In this document: in pieces, positions 40,796 through 49,121 of the stretch
Layout: every line of letters begins with the position of its first letter
How positions within the stretch are numbered: position 1 is the first letter of the stretch
Source of the DNA: NORP23 sp050302475
Lineage (GTDB): Bacteria; Pseudomonadota; Alphaproteobacteria; Rhodobacterales; Rhodobacteraceae
DNA: 64,000 nt
Assembly (NCBI GenBank): GCA_050302475.1
Contig: JBNLBF010000002.1
Location: 62,001 to 126,000 of the forward strand
Direction of reading: 5' to 3'
The notes under the pieces: generated by a model
Database searches by the model: none
Told to the model about the DNA's origin: nothing
Seen by the model: only the letters and a program-made list of their open reading frames with translations
Program-made: the position numbers and the translations under genes

Positions 40796-41811
40796 CAGGT
40801 CACCTGCGCTTTCTGCGCCACAGGTTTCTTGGCAAACCGCTGGTTCAGGTTATAGATGACTCCGGCAATCCCTTCGGGACGGAACATCACCATCAGCACA
40901 AACATCAGCCCGTACCAGAGCAGCCACGCCTCGGTGATTCCACCCAGAATATCGCGGGCGACATAATAGAGGATCACCCCGAAGACCGGCCCCCAGAAAC
41001 TGACCAATCCGCCGCCGATCAACACCATCATCACGATCAGACCCGACTGGTGGACCGCCATGACATCGGGGTAGGCACTTTGCTGCGCCATCGAGAACAG
41101 ACCACCCGCCATGCCCGCAAACATCGCCGAAATGGTGAAGGCTGCCAGCTTGAACCGCCAAACCTCATACCCCGCGAAACCGGCCCGCATTTCGTTTTGA
41201 CGAATGGCCTGCAGGATGCGGCCAAACGGGGAATGCACCAGACGCCAGAGGAACATGATGAGGATAAACAGGATAAACGCCGCGAAATAATAGAGCGCAA
41301 CATTGTCGTTGAGATCAATCTTGGTGACCATAAGGTTCAACTCGGGCCGGGGGATATTCAGCAACCCGTCCTCACCCCCGGTAATCCCGCGCAGTTTGAT
41401 GGCCGAAAACCAGAATATCTGCCCGAACGCGATCGTCAGCAGCGCGTAATACAGCCCGCGACGATGCGACAGGAACAGCCCGACCAACAGACCCGCAATG
41501 CCCGCAGCAATAACTGCGGCCAACAGACCACCCCACAGGCTAACCGCGACCTCGTGCTGGAACAGCCCGAACGCATAGGCCCCAACCCCAAGATAGGCAC
41601 CATGACCAAAGCTGTGCAATCCAGTATAGCCAAACAGCAGGTTGAACCCCATGGCGTAGATCAGCCAAATCACGATCTCCAGCCCGATATAATCGTAGAG
41701 CCCAACCGCTGTCAGCCAGAACGGGGCCGTGAACAGCAAGACAGCCATGATGACTATATTCGGCGTGATCCACTGGCTTGATCGCGCGGAAATGTTCGAC
41801 AGCGTCATCAT
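40795..41811 (-). CDS. Branched-chain-type ABC transporter permease (LivM-like)
   Basis: The 338-residue inner-membrane protein has about nine membrane segments and the LivM blocks GFNLLFGYTGLHSFGHGAYLG (about 50-70) and AIRQNEMRAGFAGYEVWRFKLAAFTISA (EAA-like loop near 205). The ATG at 41811 follows the livH-like stop after two bases, with GGAG 8 bases upstream; the frame to 41907 overlaps livH and is discarded. Confidence 0.92.
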   Translation of the reverse strand: MMTLSNISARSSQWITPNIVIMAVLLFTAPFWLTAVGLYDYIGLEIVIWLIYAMGFNLLFGYTGLHSFGHGAYLGVGAYAFGLFQHEVAVSLWGGLLAAVIAAGIAGLLVGLFLSHRRGLYYALLTIAFGQIFWFSAIKLRGITGGEDGLLNIPRPELNLMVTKIDLNDNVALYYFAAFILFILIMFLWRLVHSPFGRILQAIRQNEMRAGFAGYEVWRFKLAAFTISAMFAGMAGGLFSMAQQSAYPDVMAVHQSGLIVMMVLIGGGLVSFWGPVFGVILYYVARDILGGITEAWLLWYGLMFVLMVMFRPEGIAGVIYNLNQRFAKKPVAQKAQVT

Positions 41812-41813
41812 GA

Positions 41814-42734
41814 TCAGTTCTCCAACGCCGAGGCGCGGCCAAACAGGCCACGAGACCTGAAGCCAAGAACGATGATCAACAGAATATACATCGACATCAT
41901 CGACCAAGCGGACGCATAGGCCCCGGTGATCCCGACCGTTAGGCCCACAAGAATGGCCGCAATCACCGCTCCGCCAAACGATCCGACGCCGCCAAGGGCA
42001 ATGATCAGGAACGCGGGGATAACAACGTCAATGCCAACGTGCGGACGCAGCCCCCAGATCGGCACCATGACAATCCCCGCCAGCCCCGCCAACGAAGCGC
42101 CAAAGCCGAACACCAGCAGCCGCAGTTTGCTCAGATCATATCCCAGTGCGCGCACCATTTCGCTGTCATGTGCACCTGCCTTAATAATCGCGCCATAAGG
42201 TGTCTTTTCCAGGAAAACCCAAACCCCGAAGATCGCGAGAACCGAGAACCCCGCAGCAAAGAATTTATACTTCGAAAAGATACTGCCGATAAAAAAGGTG
42301 GCACCGTTGATGGCATCAGGGATCTGCAGGTTCTGCTCCCCCGTTCCCCAAGCCAGACGAATGGTTTCTTCGATCACGATACCCGCACCGAATGTCAGCA
42401 GCAGGCCATACAAGGGCGCCTTGCCGTAAGTTCGGCGCAGGCACAGTTCCAATAGCATACCGATCAATCCGGTCAGGACCGGTGCAATAAACAGCGCCAC
42501 GGCATAGCGCGCTGCAAGTGGAAGCCCCAACCACCACTGACCCAATCCGGTGTCAGCGATGGGATCCACCCCAATCAGCGTCAGCGCAAAATATGCACCA
42601 AGCGCGAACAACGACCCGTGCGCAAGGTTGATAACCTCCATCACGCCAACGATGAGCATGAAGCCCAACGCAATCAGCGCAAATAGAAGACCGAGCGTCA
42701 GCCCGTTAAAAATGTGGGGTGCCAGTTGTGCCAT
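41814..42734 (-). CDS. Branched-chain-type ABC transporter permease (LivH-like)
   Basis: The 306-residue inner-membrane protein starts HIFNGLTLGLLFALIALGFMLIVGVMEVINLAHGSLFALGAY-like in its first 45 residues, the classic LivH opening, and has the coupling loop RALGYDLSKLRLLVFGFG near 195. It forms the channel with the LivM-like protein. An 83-base gap with a long hairpin separates it from the binding-protein gene. Confidence 0.92.
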   Translation of the reverse strand: MAQLAPHIFNGLTLGLLFALIALGFMLIVGVMEVINLAHGSLFALGAYFALTLIGVDPIADTGLGQWWLGLPLAARYAVALFIAPVLTGLIGMLLELCLRRTYGKAPLYGLLLTFGAGIVIEETIRLAWGTGEQNLQIPDAINGATFFIGSIFSKYKFFAAGFSVLAIFGVWVFLEKTPYGAIIKAGAHDSEMVRALGYDLSKLRLLVFGFGASLAGLAGIVMVPIWGLRPHVGIDVVIPAFLIIALGGVGSFGGAVIAAILVGLTVGITGAYASAWSMMSMYILLIIVLGFRSRGLFGRASALEN

Positions 42735-42766
42735 CGACGGTGATACTCAATGTATATGAAAAGTAG

Positions 42767-42794
42767 GTCGGCTAACCGGAGGCGGTTAGCCGAC
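42767..42794 (-). terminator. Long perfect hairpin between Liv-type binding-protein and permease genes
   Basis: GTCGGCTAACCG pairs with CGGTTAGCCGAC in a perfect 12-base stem with a 4-base loop. On the minus strand CTACTTTTC follows, a poor T-run, so it may be a leaky terminator or a 3' stabiliser of the binding-protein mRNA rather than a full stop. Confidence 0.65.
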
Positions 42795-42817
42795 CGCATG
42801 ATTTTCGAGGCCTGTCT

Positions 42818-44107
42818 TTAGGCGTCGAAAGTTGGCGTATCGTCGTAGCTTTCCAGATTACAGCTAGCCTGAGCACCCATGTCCTGCACGTCTTCAGGCG
42901 CGGTGTTCGATACAATTTCGAACATATCATCCGTTTCCGTCGGCGCACTATTGGCGGTCGCCAGATAGATCGTCTGCTGAACCTGATGCGTCACCGGATC
43001 GATATAGGCATCATGATGCTGCATCCGCTCCTCGGCCGACATTGTGTGACCTTCAAGCTCTTTGATCACGGCAATGTTGTTTGTCGTGCCTGCACGCTCG
43101 ATTGCTGCCAACAGGTTCTTGGTCGCCATATAGCCATTGTAGAACACATTGCCCGGGACACGCATGCTTGTATCGGGATACATCGCCTGATATTTGGCAA
43201 CGAAGTCCGAAACTCCCGGCAGATCCAGTTTGTAGTACCAGGTTGTCCCAAACACACCGAATAGATTTTCGATCGGCAGACCATAAACATCCGGCCAATC
43301 CTGCTGGTTGTTGATCCAGGCCGGGCTTGATCCCATGCCAAGCTGTGCCACCTGCTGGCGCATTGCCTTCTGATCGTCGCCGCCAACAGCGGCTGCCACA
43401 ACATCAGGTCCCGCCTGCTGGATTTGCAGCAATGCCGAGGAGAAATCGCGTGTACCCTGCGGCACCAGAATTTCATCCTGAACCGTGCCGCCATATTGTT
43501 CCAACAGCTTACGTGTTGCGGCAGCCGTGTCATGACCCCAACCGTAATCATTGGTCAGCAACATCCATTGATCACCATACGCGGTGATCGCGTTTTTAAC
43601 CGCGGCCTGTGCAAAGTTGCTACCATTGCCGTCCCAGACGAATTTCACGCGATGACAGTTTTCACCACTTTCCGTTGGCGAGGACGAGTTGGTGTTCAGA
43701 TAGATCACACCATATTTCTGGGCAACCTGACTGATCGCGTTAGCCACACCGGAGCTAACAGCGCCGATCATAAAGCCGACTTCTTCACGCGAAATCATAC
43801 GTTCCGCGACACGGCTACCAGTGGCTGGTGTCGTTTCGGTGTCGATATGCGTTGTCTCGATCATGCGACCAAGAACACCACCATTTTCGTTATATTCGTT
43901 TATCGCCATCAACATGCCGCGACGGTCGCTCGCGCCAGAGTTGGCGTACTGTCCGCTGGCGTCGGACGTCAGACCAATCTTGATCGGCTTGGTGTGTCCA
44001 GCCGCCAAAACACGGTTATATTTCCACGGACCAAAGAATGTGGTCACCCCCCCGGCAGCAGCTGCCGTCGTCAGCAATTTGCGACGATTCATCTTGTTAA
44101 TGGACAT
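42818..44107 (-). CDS. Branched-chain-type ABC transporter binding protein with Tat-like signal
   Basis: The 429-residue protein is a Peripla_BP_6 family solute receptor (IKIGLTSDASGQYANSGASDRRGMLMAINEYN near 45). The N-terminus MSINKMNRRKLLTTAAAAGG has twin arginines before a hydrophobic run, suggesting Tat export. GGGAGGAAACG before the ATG at 44107 sets the start. This family carries amino acids, urea, amides or organic acids; the neighbouring enzymes suggest a sugar-acid or polyol-like compound here, which is inference. Regulated probably by the divergent RpiR protein. Confidence 0.9.
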   Translation of the reverse strand: MSINKMNRRKLLTTAAAAGGVTTFFGPWKYNRVLAAGHTKPIKIGLTSDASGQYANSGASDRRGMLMAINEYNENGGVLGRMIETTHIDTETTPATGSRVAERMISREEVGFMIGAVSSGVANAISQVAQKYGVIYLNTNSSSPTESGENCHRVKFVWDGNGSNFAQAAVKNAITAYGDQWMLLTNDYGWGHDTAAATRKLLEQYGGTVQDEILVPQGTRDFSSALLQIQQAGPDVVAAAVGGDDQKAMRQQVAQLGMGSSPAWINNQQDWPDVYGLPIENLFGVFGTTWYYKLDLPGVSDFVAKYQAMYPDTSMRVPGNVFYNGYMATKNLLAAIERAGTTNNIAVIKELEGHTMSAEERMQHHDAYIDPVTHQVQQTIYLATANSAPTETDDMFEIVSNTAPEDVQDMGAQASCNLESYDDTPTFDA

Positions 44108-44203
44108 CGTTTCCTCCCTGAAATTCATCCAAGCGCGCCACTGATGCGCATAATTTTTTCGCCTCTATTCGGACGATTGATACAGCATTCAACAAAATAG
44201 AAA

Positions 44204-44232
44204 AAATATTCTTTCTTTGTCAACGAATATTT
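44204..44232. promoter_or_regulatory. Inverted repeat in the divergent binding-protein/RpiR promoter region
   Basis: AAATATTC (44204-44211) and GAATATTT (44225-44232) form a perfect 8-base inverted repeat with a 13-base spacer, in an AT-rich stretch between the two divergent genes. It is a candidate RpiR operator and overlaps where promoters should lie. Confidence 0.45.
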
Positions 44233-44283
44233 CATTGCACGGGCTGGGGCGTCTAAGTATCATTCACATAAGGAGATTTTAGT

Positions 44284-45099
44284 GTGAGTCCTGAACAGGT
44301 TGCCCCAAAAACATTCGATGCGCTGCGACAAGTTATGCGTGACAGGTTTCAGGATTTGAGCCCGCATTTGCAGCGCATTGCGCGGGCCTCGTTAGAAGAA
44401 CCAAACACTTTTGCACTTAGCACGACCTCCAAAATCGCTGAGTCGCTGGGCGTTCAGCCCTCCACCCTCATCCGGTTTTCGAAAGAATTCGGGTATTCCG
44501 GATTCACCGACCTTCAAAACATCTTCAGACAACGCCTGATCGAAGGCGAACCAACAACGCGCGAGAAGGTCCTGTCTGAAAAAGGTGCGGGCACCCAAGA
44601 AGTAAAAGAGGTTCTTGGCAGCGTCGTGGACGCAAGTGTCGCCGCCCTGATGAAACTTCGCGAAGATGCGCAAACAAGTGACATTTCAACTGCTGTCAGT
44701 CTGATGCGCGAAGCGTCACATATATACGTCGCTGGCCTGCGGCGGTCGCGACCCGTTGCCGACTACCTTGTGTACGGGCTTCTGCGCACCGAAAAGCCCA
44801 GCAGTTTGCTGGATTTTGCTGGCGGTATGGCTGGCCCTCAGGTCAGCACTATCTCTTCCGCGGACGTCTTGGTCGCCATCGCGTTTCCACCCTATTCAAA
44901 CCCGGTCGTTAACGCGGTTATGGATGCGAATGTGTCGGGAAAGAAGATCATTGCGATTACTGACGGTCCCGAAAGCCCACTTGCAAAGAATGCCTTGGTA
45001 ACGCTCTATGTTGATGCTGACACCAAGGCACCAATGCAGCCGGTATCAGGACCAATGGGATTAATTCAGGCACTGCTTGTTCTGGTCGGCCAACCCTAA
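44284..45099 (+). CDS. MurR/RpiR-family transcriptional regulator
   Basis: The 271-residue protein has an N-terminal RpiR helix-turn-helix (about 15-90; FALSTTSKIAESLGVQPSTLIRFSKEFGYSGFTDLQ) and a C-terminal SIS sugar-phosphate-binding domain (about 125-260; ASHIYVAGLRRSRPVADYL, ISSADVLVAIAFPPYS, IIAITDGPESPLA). The start is GTG at 44284 with AAGGAG about 8 bases upstream. It is divergent from the Liv-type operon and very likely senses a phosphorylated sugar or related intermediate of that pathway. Confidence 0.9.
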   Translation: MSPEQVAPKTFDALRQVMRDRFQDLSPHLQRIARASLEEPNTFALSTTSKIAESLGVQPSTLIRFSKEFGYSGFTDLQNIFRQRLIEGEPTTREKVLSEKGAGTQEVKEVLGSVVDASVAALMKLREDAQTSDISTAVSLMREASHIYVAGLRRSRPVADYLVYGLLRTEKPSSLLDFAGGMAGPQVSTISSADVLVAIAFPPYSNPVVNAVMDANVSGKKIIAITDGPESPLAKNALVTLYVDADTKAPMQPVSGPMGLIQALLVLVGQP

Positions 45100-45176
45100 T
45101 TTCATTTGGTTCGGTTCCATATTTCACGCGCATTGCCGCGCATACATTAGTGCTTCACGCTGACCCCAGCCGAACA

Positions 45177-45201
45177 AAGAAAAAGGCCGCTGTTCGCGGC
45201 C
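45177..45201 (-). terminator. Intrinsic terminator downstream of tRNA-Ser
   Basis: On the minus strand GGCCGC pairs with GCGGCC around GAACA and is followed by TTTTTCTTTG. It ends the tRNA-Ser transcript, and on the other strand faces the end of the RpiR gene. Confidence 0.82.
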
Positions 45202-45207
45202 CATTCA

Positions 45208-45226
45208 AATTCAACAAAGTTGAATT
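45208..45226 (-). other. Hairpin immediately 3' of tRNA-Ser
   Basis: AATTCAAC and GTTGAATT form a perfect 8-base stem with a 3-base loop, ending two bases from the encoded CCA. It probably marks the 3' trailer of the precursor and may guide RNase processing. Confidence 0.5.
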
Positions 45227-45227
45227 C

Positions 45228-45317
45228 TGGCGGAGAGACAGGGATTCGAACCCTGGAGACGGTTCCCCGCCTACACACTTTCCAGGCGTGCGCCTTCGAC
45301 CACTCGGCCACCTCTCC
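45228..45317 (-). tRNA. tRNA-Ser (anticodon GGA)
   Basis: A 90-base class II tRNA with acceptor GGAGAGG paired with TCTCTCC (one G-U), discriminator G, and an encoded CCA. The anticodon loop CTGGAAA within CGCCTGGAAAGTGTG gives GGA, reading UCC/UCU serine codons. The long variable arm (around GGCGGGGAACCGTC) and T loop GGTTCGAATCC are intact. It lies behind the phosphatase gene on the same strand and ahead of an intrinsic terminator. Confidence 0.97.
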
Positions 45318-45370
45318 GTGAGGGGGTCTATATACCGCCATTACCGGGCAATTCAAGAGGGGATTCAGAC

Positions 45371-46030
45371 CTAAGTATAGGTCCGCGCCGACACCCTCTC
45401 GGGACTGTCCAGATGCGGTGTCGCGTTGAAATTATCCAGACGCCGCTCGCCATTTTCGATTACATAGCGATGCAGCGAGGAATTGTGCACCTGCATCATC
45501 ATGTGCGCAAACGCCCCCATGTCGAGCGACAGGATATGGCGCACGGCCACGCTGACCACTCCACCCGAGGTCACCAGCATCACACGCCGACTATCGGCTT
45601 CGGCATCTTTCATGGCATCCAATACCCTGTTGGCAAACTGATCAAAGCTTTCAACCGGGCTGTCAATCTCTCCCTTTGCCCAAAGATTCATGATCTGCGG
45701 GATGTGCGACATGAAGCCTGGGCGGTCCATGGGCAGCGGCATCGCGTGGGTGCGTTCCACCGATTGCGACAGGCCGAAATAATCCATCTCTCGCAGGCGT
45801 TCGTCGGTTTCAAGCGGCAAGTCCAGTTTTTGGGCGACAATCTCGGCCGTTTGGCGCTGGCGATTCAGCGGACCGGCAATGACCCGTTCCGGGGCGTAGG
45901 CTGTTCCAGCCACCCAATCCGCCATCCAGCTCGCCTGTTCATGGCCCAAAGCCGAGAGATTGTCATAGGAGTCTTCGTCCGTCGCCCCGGTATTGGCCTG
46001 ACCGTGACGCACCAGTGTAATTACCGACAT
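45371..46030 (-). CDS. Histidine phosphatase family protein
   Basis: The 219-residue protein has the RHG catalytic motif at residues 8-10 (LVRHGQANTG), the second arginine block VIAGPLNRQRQTAEIVA near 55, and the second catalytic His in LVTSGGVVSVAVRH near 150. It is a phosphoglycerate-mutase-like phosphatase of unknown substrate. It overlaps the alaX gene by 10 bases and lies 54 bases before tRNA-Ser. Confidence 0.87.
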   Translation of the reverse strand: MSVITLVRHGQANTGATDEDSYDNLSALGHEQASWMADWVAGTAYAPERVIAGPLNRQRQTAEIVAQKLDLPLETDERLREMDYFGLSQSVERTHAMPLPMDRPGFMSHIPQIMNLWAKGEIDSPVESFDQFANRVLDAMKDAEADSRRVMLVTSGGVVSVAVRHILSLDMGAFAHMMMQVHNSSLHRYVIENGERRLDNFNATPHLDSPERVSARTYT

Positions 46031-46749
46031 TGATCTTCCAAAAACAGATTTACCCGTCGGTTCTGTTTACCCTTTTTCTCGATCTTGCCAAGGCGTACCG
46101 GGCCGATCTCACCGGTTGATTTCACATGCGTGCCGCCACAGGGCTGCAAGTCAATCTGTGTGTCGGCATCCCCGATCCGCACCAGCCGCACCCGACCGGC
46201 ACCCATGGGGGGCATCACTGACATGGTTTTGACCAATCCCGGATTGGCCTGTAATTCGGCATCGGTGATCCAGCTTTCGGTAATGGCATAATCTTTGGCG
46301 ATCAGGTCATTCAGCGCGTCTTGTAACGCGTCTTTATCCTCCGGCGCGTCGGGCATGTCGAAATCCAACCGTCCCTTGGCGGCTGTAATTGCCCCGCCCG
46401 TCACCGGCAGCGGAATGACCACTGACAGCAGATGCAGCGCGGTATGCAGGCGCATTTTCCGATGCCTTGGTTCCCAGTCCAGCACCTGCGCAACATCCTC
46501 GCCCGGGGTTGGCAGGGCTGTGCCTTCTGGCGGGACCAGCACGATATCGTCGCCCTCGCCTTTGACGGTGATGGCAACAGGAATTTCGCGCCCTTCCACG
46601 CGCAGCAATCCGCAATCACCCTCCTGTCCGCCGCTGGTGGCATAGAAAATCGACTTATCCAGCACGATTCCACCTCGGTCCGTCAGGGCCGAGACCACCG
46701 CCGGAGCTTCCCGCAAATAGGCATCCTCGCGAAATAGCAATTCCGTCAT
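46021..46749 (-). CDS. AlaX-type alanyl-tRNA editing protein
   Basis: AlaX proteins deacylate Ser- or Gly-tRNA-Ala in trans. The 242-residue protein matches the AlaRS editing domain: FYATSGGQEGDCG near residue 36, the zinc motif HTALHLL (HxxxH) near 104, and CGGTHVKSTGEIG near 204, giving all expected zinc ligands. It corresponds to AlaX-M type. AGGAG lies before the ATG, which overlaps the mscS-like stop as ATGA. Confidence 0.92.
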   Translation of the reverse strand: MTELLFREDAYLREAPAVVSALTDRGGIVLDKSIFYATSGGQEGDCGLLRVEGREIPVAITVKGEGDDIVLVPPEGTALPTPGEDVAQVLDWEPRHRKMRLHTALHLLSVVIPLPVTGGAITAAKGRLDFDMPDAPEDKDALQDALNDLIAKDYAITESWITDAELQANPGLVKTMSVMPPMGAGRVRLVRIGDADTQIDLQPCGGTHVKSTGEIGPVRLGKIEKKGKQNRRVNLFLEDQCR

Positions 46750-49121
46750 TCGCTTTCTCCTGTGTCTTCCGGTTGGGTCTGCCCCCGCGGCGCACCAACG
46801 ATTTTGACAACCGCTTCGGCCACCTCGTCGATATTGGTTAGGGTGACGTCATTCTGGTTAAACGGAATTTCGAACCCTTCCTCCTGGAAGCGACGGGCGA
46901 TTTCGAAATTAATCTCGGATCTGATATTTAACATTTCATTGATATCACGCAGGTACAGACGCAATTCGAAGTCCAGCGAGCTCGCCCCGAACCCTTGGAA
47001 AATGACTTGTGGCGCGGGATATTTCAGCGTCAGCGAGTTGGCCTCGGCAATTTCCAGCAGAACCGCCTTCACACGCTCGGCATCGGTACCATAGGCGACG
47101 CCAATGGGAATTCGTACCCGCCCGGTTTTGTCAGGTGAGGTATAGTTCGTCACACTGCCAGCGATCAGGTCGGTGTTGGGAATAATCACCGCACGCCGGT
47201 CGAACGTGTCGATTAAGGTCGCGCGGACGGAAATCTTTCGCACTATTCCCTCGGTCGTGCCGGCGGCGATCCAGTCGCCCTCTTTTATCGGGCGCTCAAT
47301 CAGCAGGATGATCCCGGACACAAAATTCGACACGATATTCTGAAGGCCAAAACCGATACCAACAGACAGGGCACCAGCCACGATGGCGAGGCTGGACAGA
47401 TCAAGCCCTGTCGCCGAAATCGCCGCCAGTGCCGACAGGAATATCCCCGCATAACCCAACCCCGACAAGATTGCGGCGCGGCCGCCCGTGTCAATGCGCG
47501 TCTTTGGCAGAACCGAATTGCGCACCGTCTTTTGCAGCATCCGAGTGATCGTGTAACCGATGGCAAAGACAAGGATGAAAATTAGCAGATCGGATAGCGA
47601 GAACTGGCTCTCCCCGATCGAGACCCCCTCATTCACCCAGCGCCATGTTTCAAACAGGTCGCTGGTCCGCGCGCCCCAGATCAGTGCCATCACTGGCAAA
47701 GCGGCAGCACTAATGACGAAGCCGATGAAAACCGGGATCAGGCGCAGCCGATCCCGACGAGCCTCGCGCCCTTCCAGCTCGATGAAATGATCCAGCAAGG
47801 TGCGAAAGAAATCATAAATCACGCGGAGCGAGGCCAGCAGCCCCAGCGTCAGGATCGTCGGGAAGGTCAGATACCGCGCCAGTTGCAGATAGCCGATTGC
47901 CGCCAGCAGTGGTGCAGCAATGGCAATCGCCAGCAACACCCGCCAAATCAGGCCACCGAGGCTCTGCACCGTTGTTTCCGTTTCGTGATCTTCAGCCGAT
48001 GTCCGATTTTTCAACAGCATCGCCAACCGGAACAGCGCCAGCGCCGCGATCAGGATCAGCGGGAAAAACAGCACCGCCTCGGTTGCCGAGGTAAACTGCC
48101 CCTGCGCCGACACAGCATCAATCAGCAGCGCAAACGCCAGCATCAGGCCCAGCGTCACGCTGACCCGCAACCCAGCTCGTGCCGCGTCTTCGTCAGTCCC
48201 GAGGAAGGACTTCATATCGGCTTCGACCCCGAATACAGACCGCCCCAACCAGATTGCGACAATGATCGACAGAGCGATCAGGGGCATCACATCCAGGATC
48301 GGACGGCTCCAAGCGCCCTCCAGCCCTGAAATGCGGAAAGCGACGATCAGCGCAAACGCTCCCGCCGCCGGGACAATCAACCGTGCCAGGCTCGCCAGCG
48401 CTTGTAACCAAAGCGCCGGTTGTCCTTCGCCAAAGCTTAATGCTCGTTTGACAAGGTCCGAAAACCCGCGCCGTATCCCCATCAGCATCCAAATGCCGAG
48501 AAAGGCGATGAACAAGGCCAATGGCGCCTTGGTTTTCAGCGCGGTTTTGCTTGTATCACGAGACAATATTTGTCCCGTGTCCTCCGCGAGGCGCAAGGCA
48601 TACCGTTGTATCGTCGTCACGGTTCCCGGCCATGCCACCGGGTTAAGCGGCGATGGTCCGAGCCGAGTCAGGGATTCCGAAAACCGCGTGCGTATCAGCG
48701 CATCAATTTCCTTGATCAACCCGTCCGCGCGCCGAAACTCAGCTTGTGCGATCAGCATCGGTGCACGGGCGGCATCAATTGCGTCCTGCAACTCGGCGCG
48801 ACGTTCCGCAACATCGGCGTCTTCGGTCTCGCCATCCCCTGGCGGTGGCCCCAGCGCATCAAGCTGTTCTTCTAGCGGGAACACCCGATCACGCGCTTCA
48901 GATTCCAGACGAGCTGCATCCTCGCGCTGTGCGACCAATTCGGCGCGAAGCGTTTCCATAACCATGGTAGACGCCGCGTTGGATTCAATCGCTGCTTCTG
49001 CCCGCGCCGCCGTGGAATCCCATTCCTGCTTATAGGCCGCAACATTATCCTGCGCAAAAAGCGCAGAGGCGGTCACAAGCGCCGCCAACAACAGAGCAAA
49101 AACTCTCGTTGCGCTGGTCAT
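46746..49121 (-). CDS. Large mechanosensitive channel (MscS family, DUF3772 type)
   Basis: The 791-residue protein has a signal peptide (cleaved near residue 23), a periplasmic coiled-coil DUF3772 region (about 24-185), some 10 membrane segments, then the MscS pore and beta domain (about 560-720) with LSVGIGFGLQNIVSNFVSGIILLIERPIKEGDW and VRKISVRATLIDTFDRRAVIIPN. It should protect against osmotic downshock. It starts directly behind the cysK stop (TAG then ATG) and overlaps alaX. Confidence 0.9.
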   Translation of the reverse strand: MTSATRVFALLLAALVTASALFAQDNVAAYKQEWDSTAARAEAAIESNAASTMVMETLRAELVAQREDAARLESEARDRVFPLEEQLDALGPPPGDGETEDADVAERRAELQDAIDAARAPMLIAQAEFRRADGLIKEIDALIRTRFSESLTRLGPSPLNPVAWPGTVTTIQRYALRLAEDTGQILSRDTSKTALKTKAPLALFIAFLGIWMLMGIRRGFSDLVKRALSFGEGQPALWLQALASLARLIVPAAGAFALIVAFRISGLEGAWSRPILDVMPLIALSIIVAIWLGRSVFGVEADMKSFLGTDEDAARAGLRVSVTLGLMLAFALLIDAVSAQGQFTSATEAVLFFPLILIAALALFRLAMLLKNRTSAEDHETETTVQSLGGLIWRVLLAIAIAAPLLAAIGYLQLARYLTFPTILTLGLLASLRVIYDFFRTLLDHFIELEGREARRDRLRLIPVFIGFVISAAALPVMALIWGARTSDLFETWRWVNEGVSIGESQFSLSDLLIFILVFAIGYTITRMLQKTVRNSVLPKTRIDTGGRAAILSGLGYAGIFLSALAAISATGLDLSSLAIVAGALSVGIGFGLQNIVSNFVSGIILLIERPIKEGDWIAAGTTEGIVRKISVRATLIDTFDRRAVIIPNTDLIAGSVTNYTSPDKTGRVRIPIGVAYGTDAERVKAVLLEIAEANSLTLKYPAPQVIFQGFGASSLDFELRLYLRDINEMLNIRSEINFEIARRFQEEGFEIPFNQNDVTLTNIDEVAEAVVKIVGAPRGQTQPEDTGESE

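Noticed and set aside
45147..45356. 69-residue open frame on the minus strand containing GEVAEWSKAHAWKVC
   Set aside because: It is the usual false translation of a tRNA-Ser gene, which accounts for the whole conserved part.
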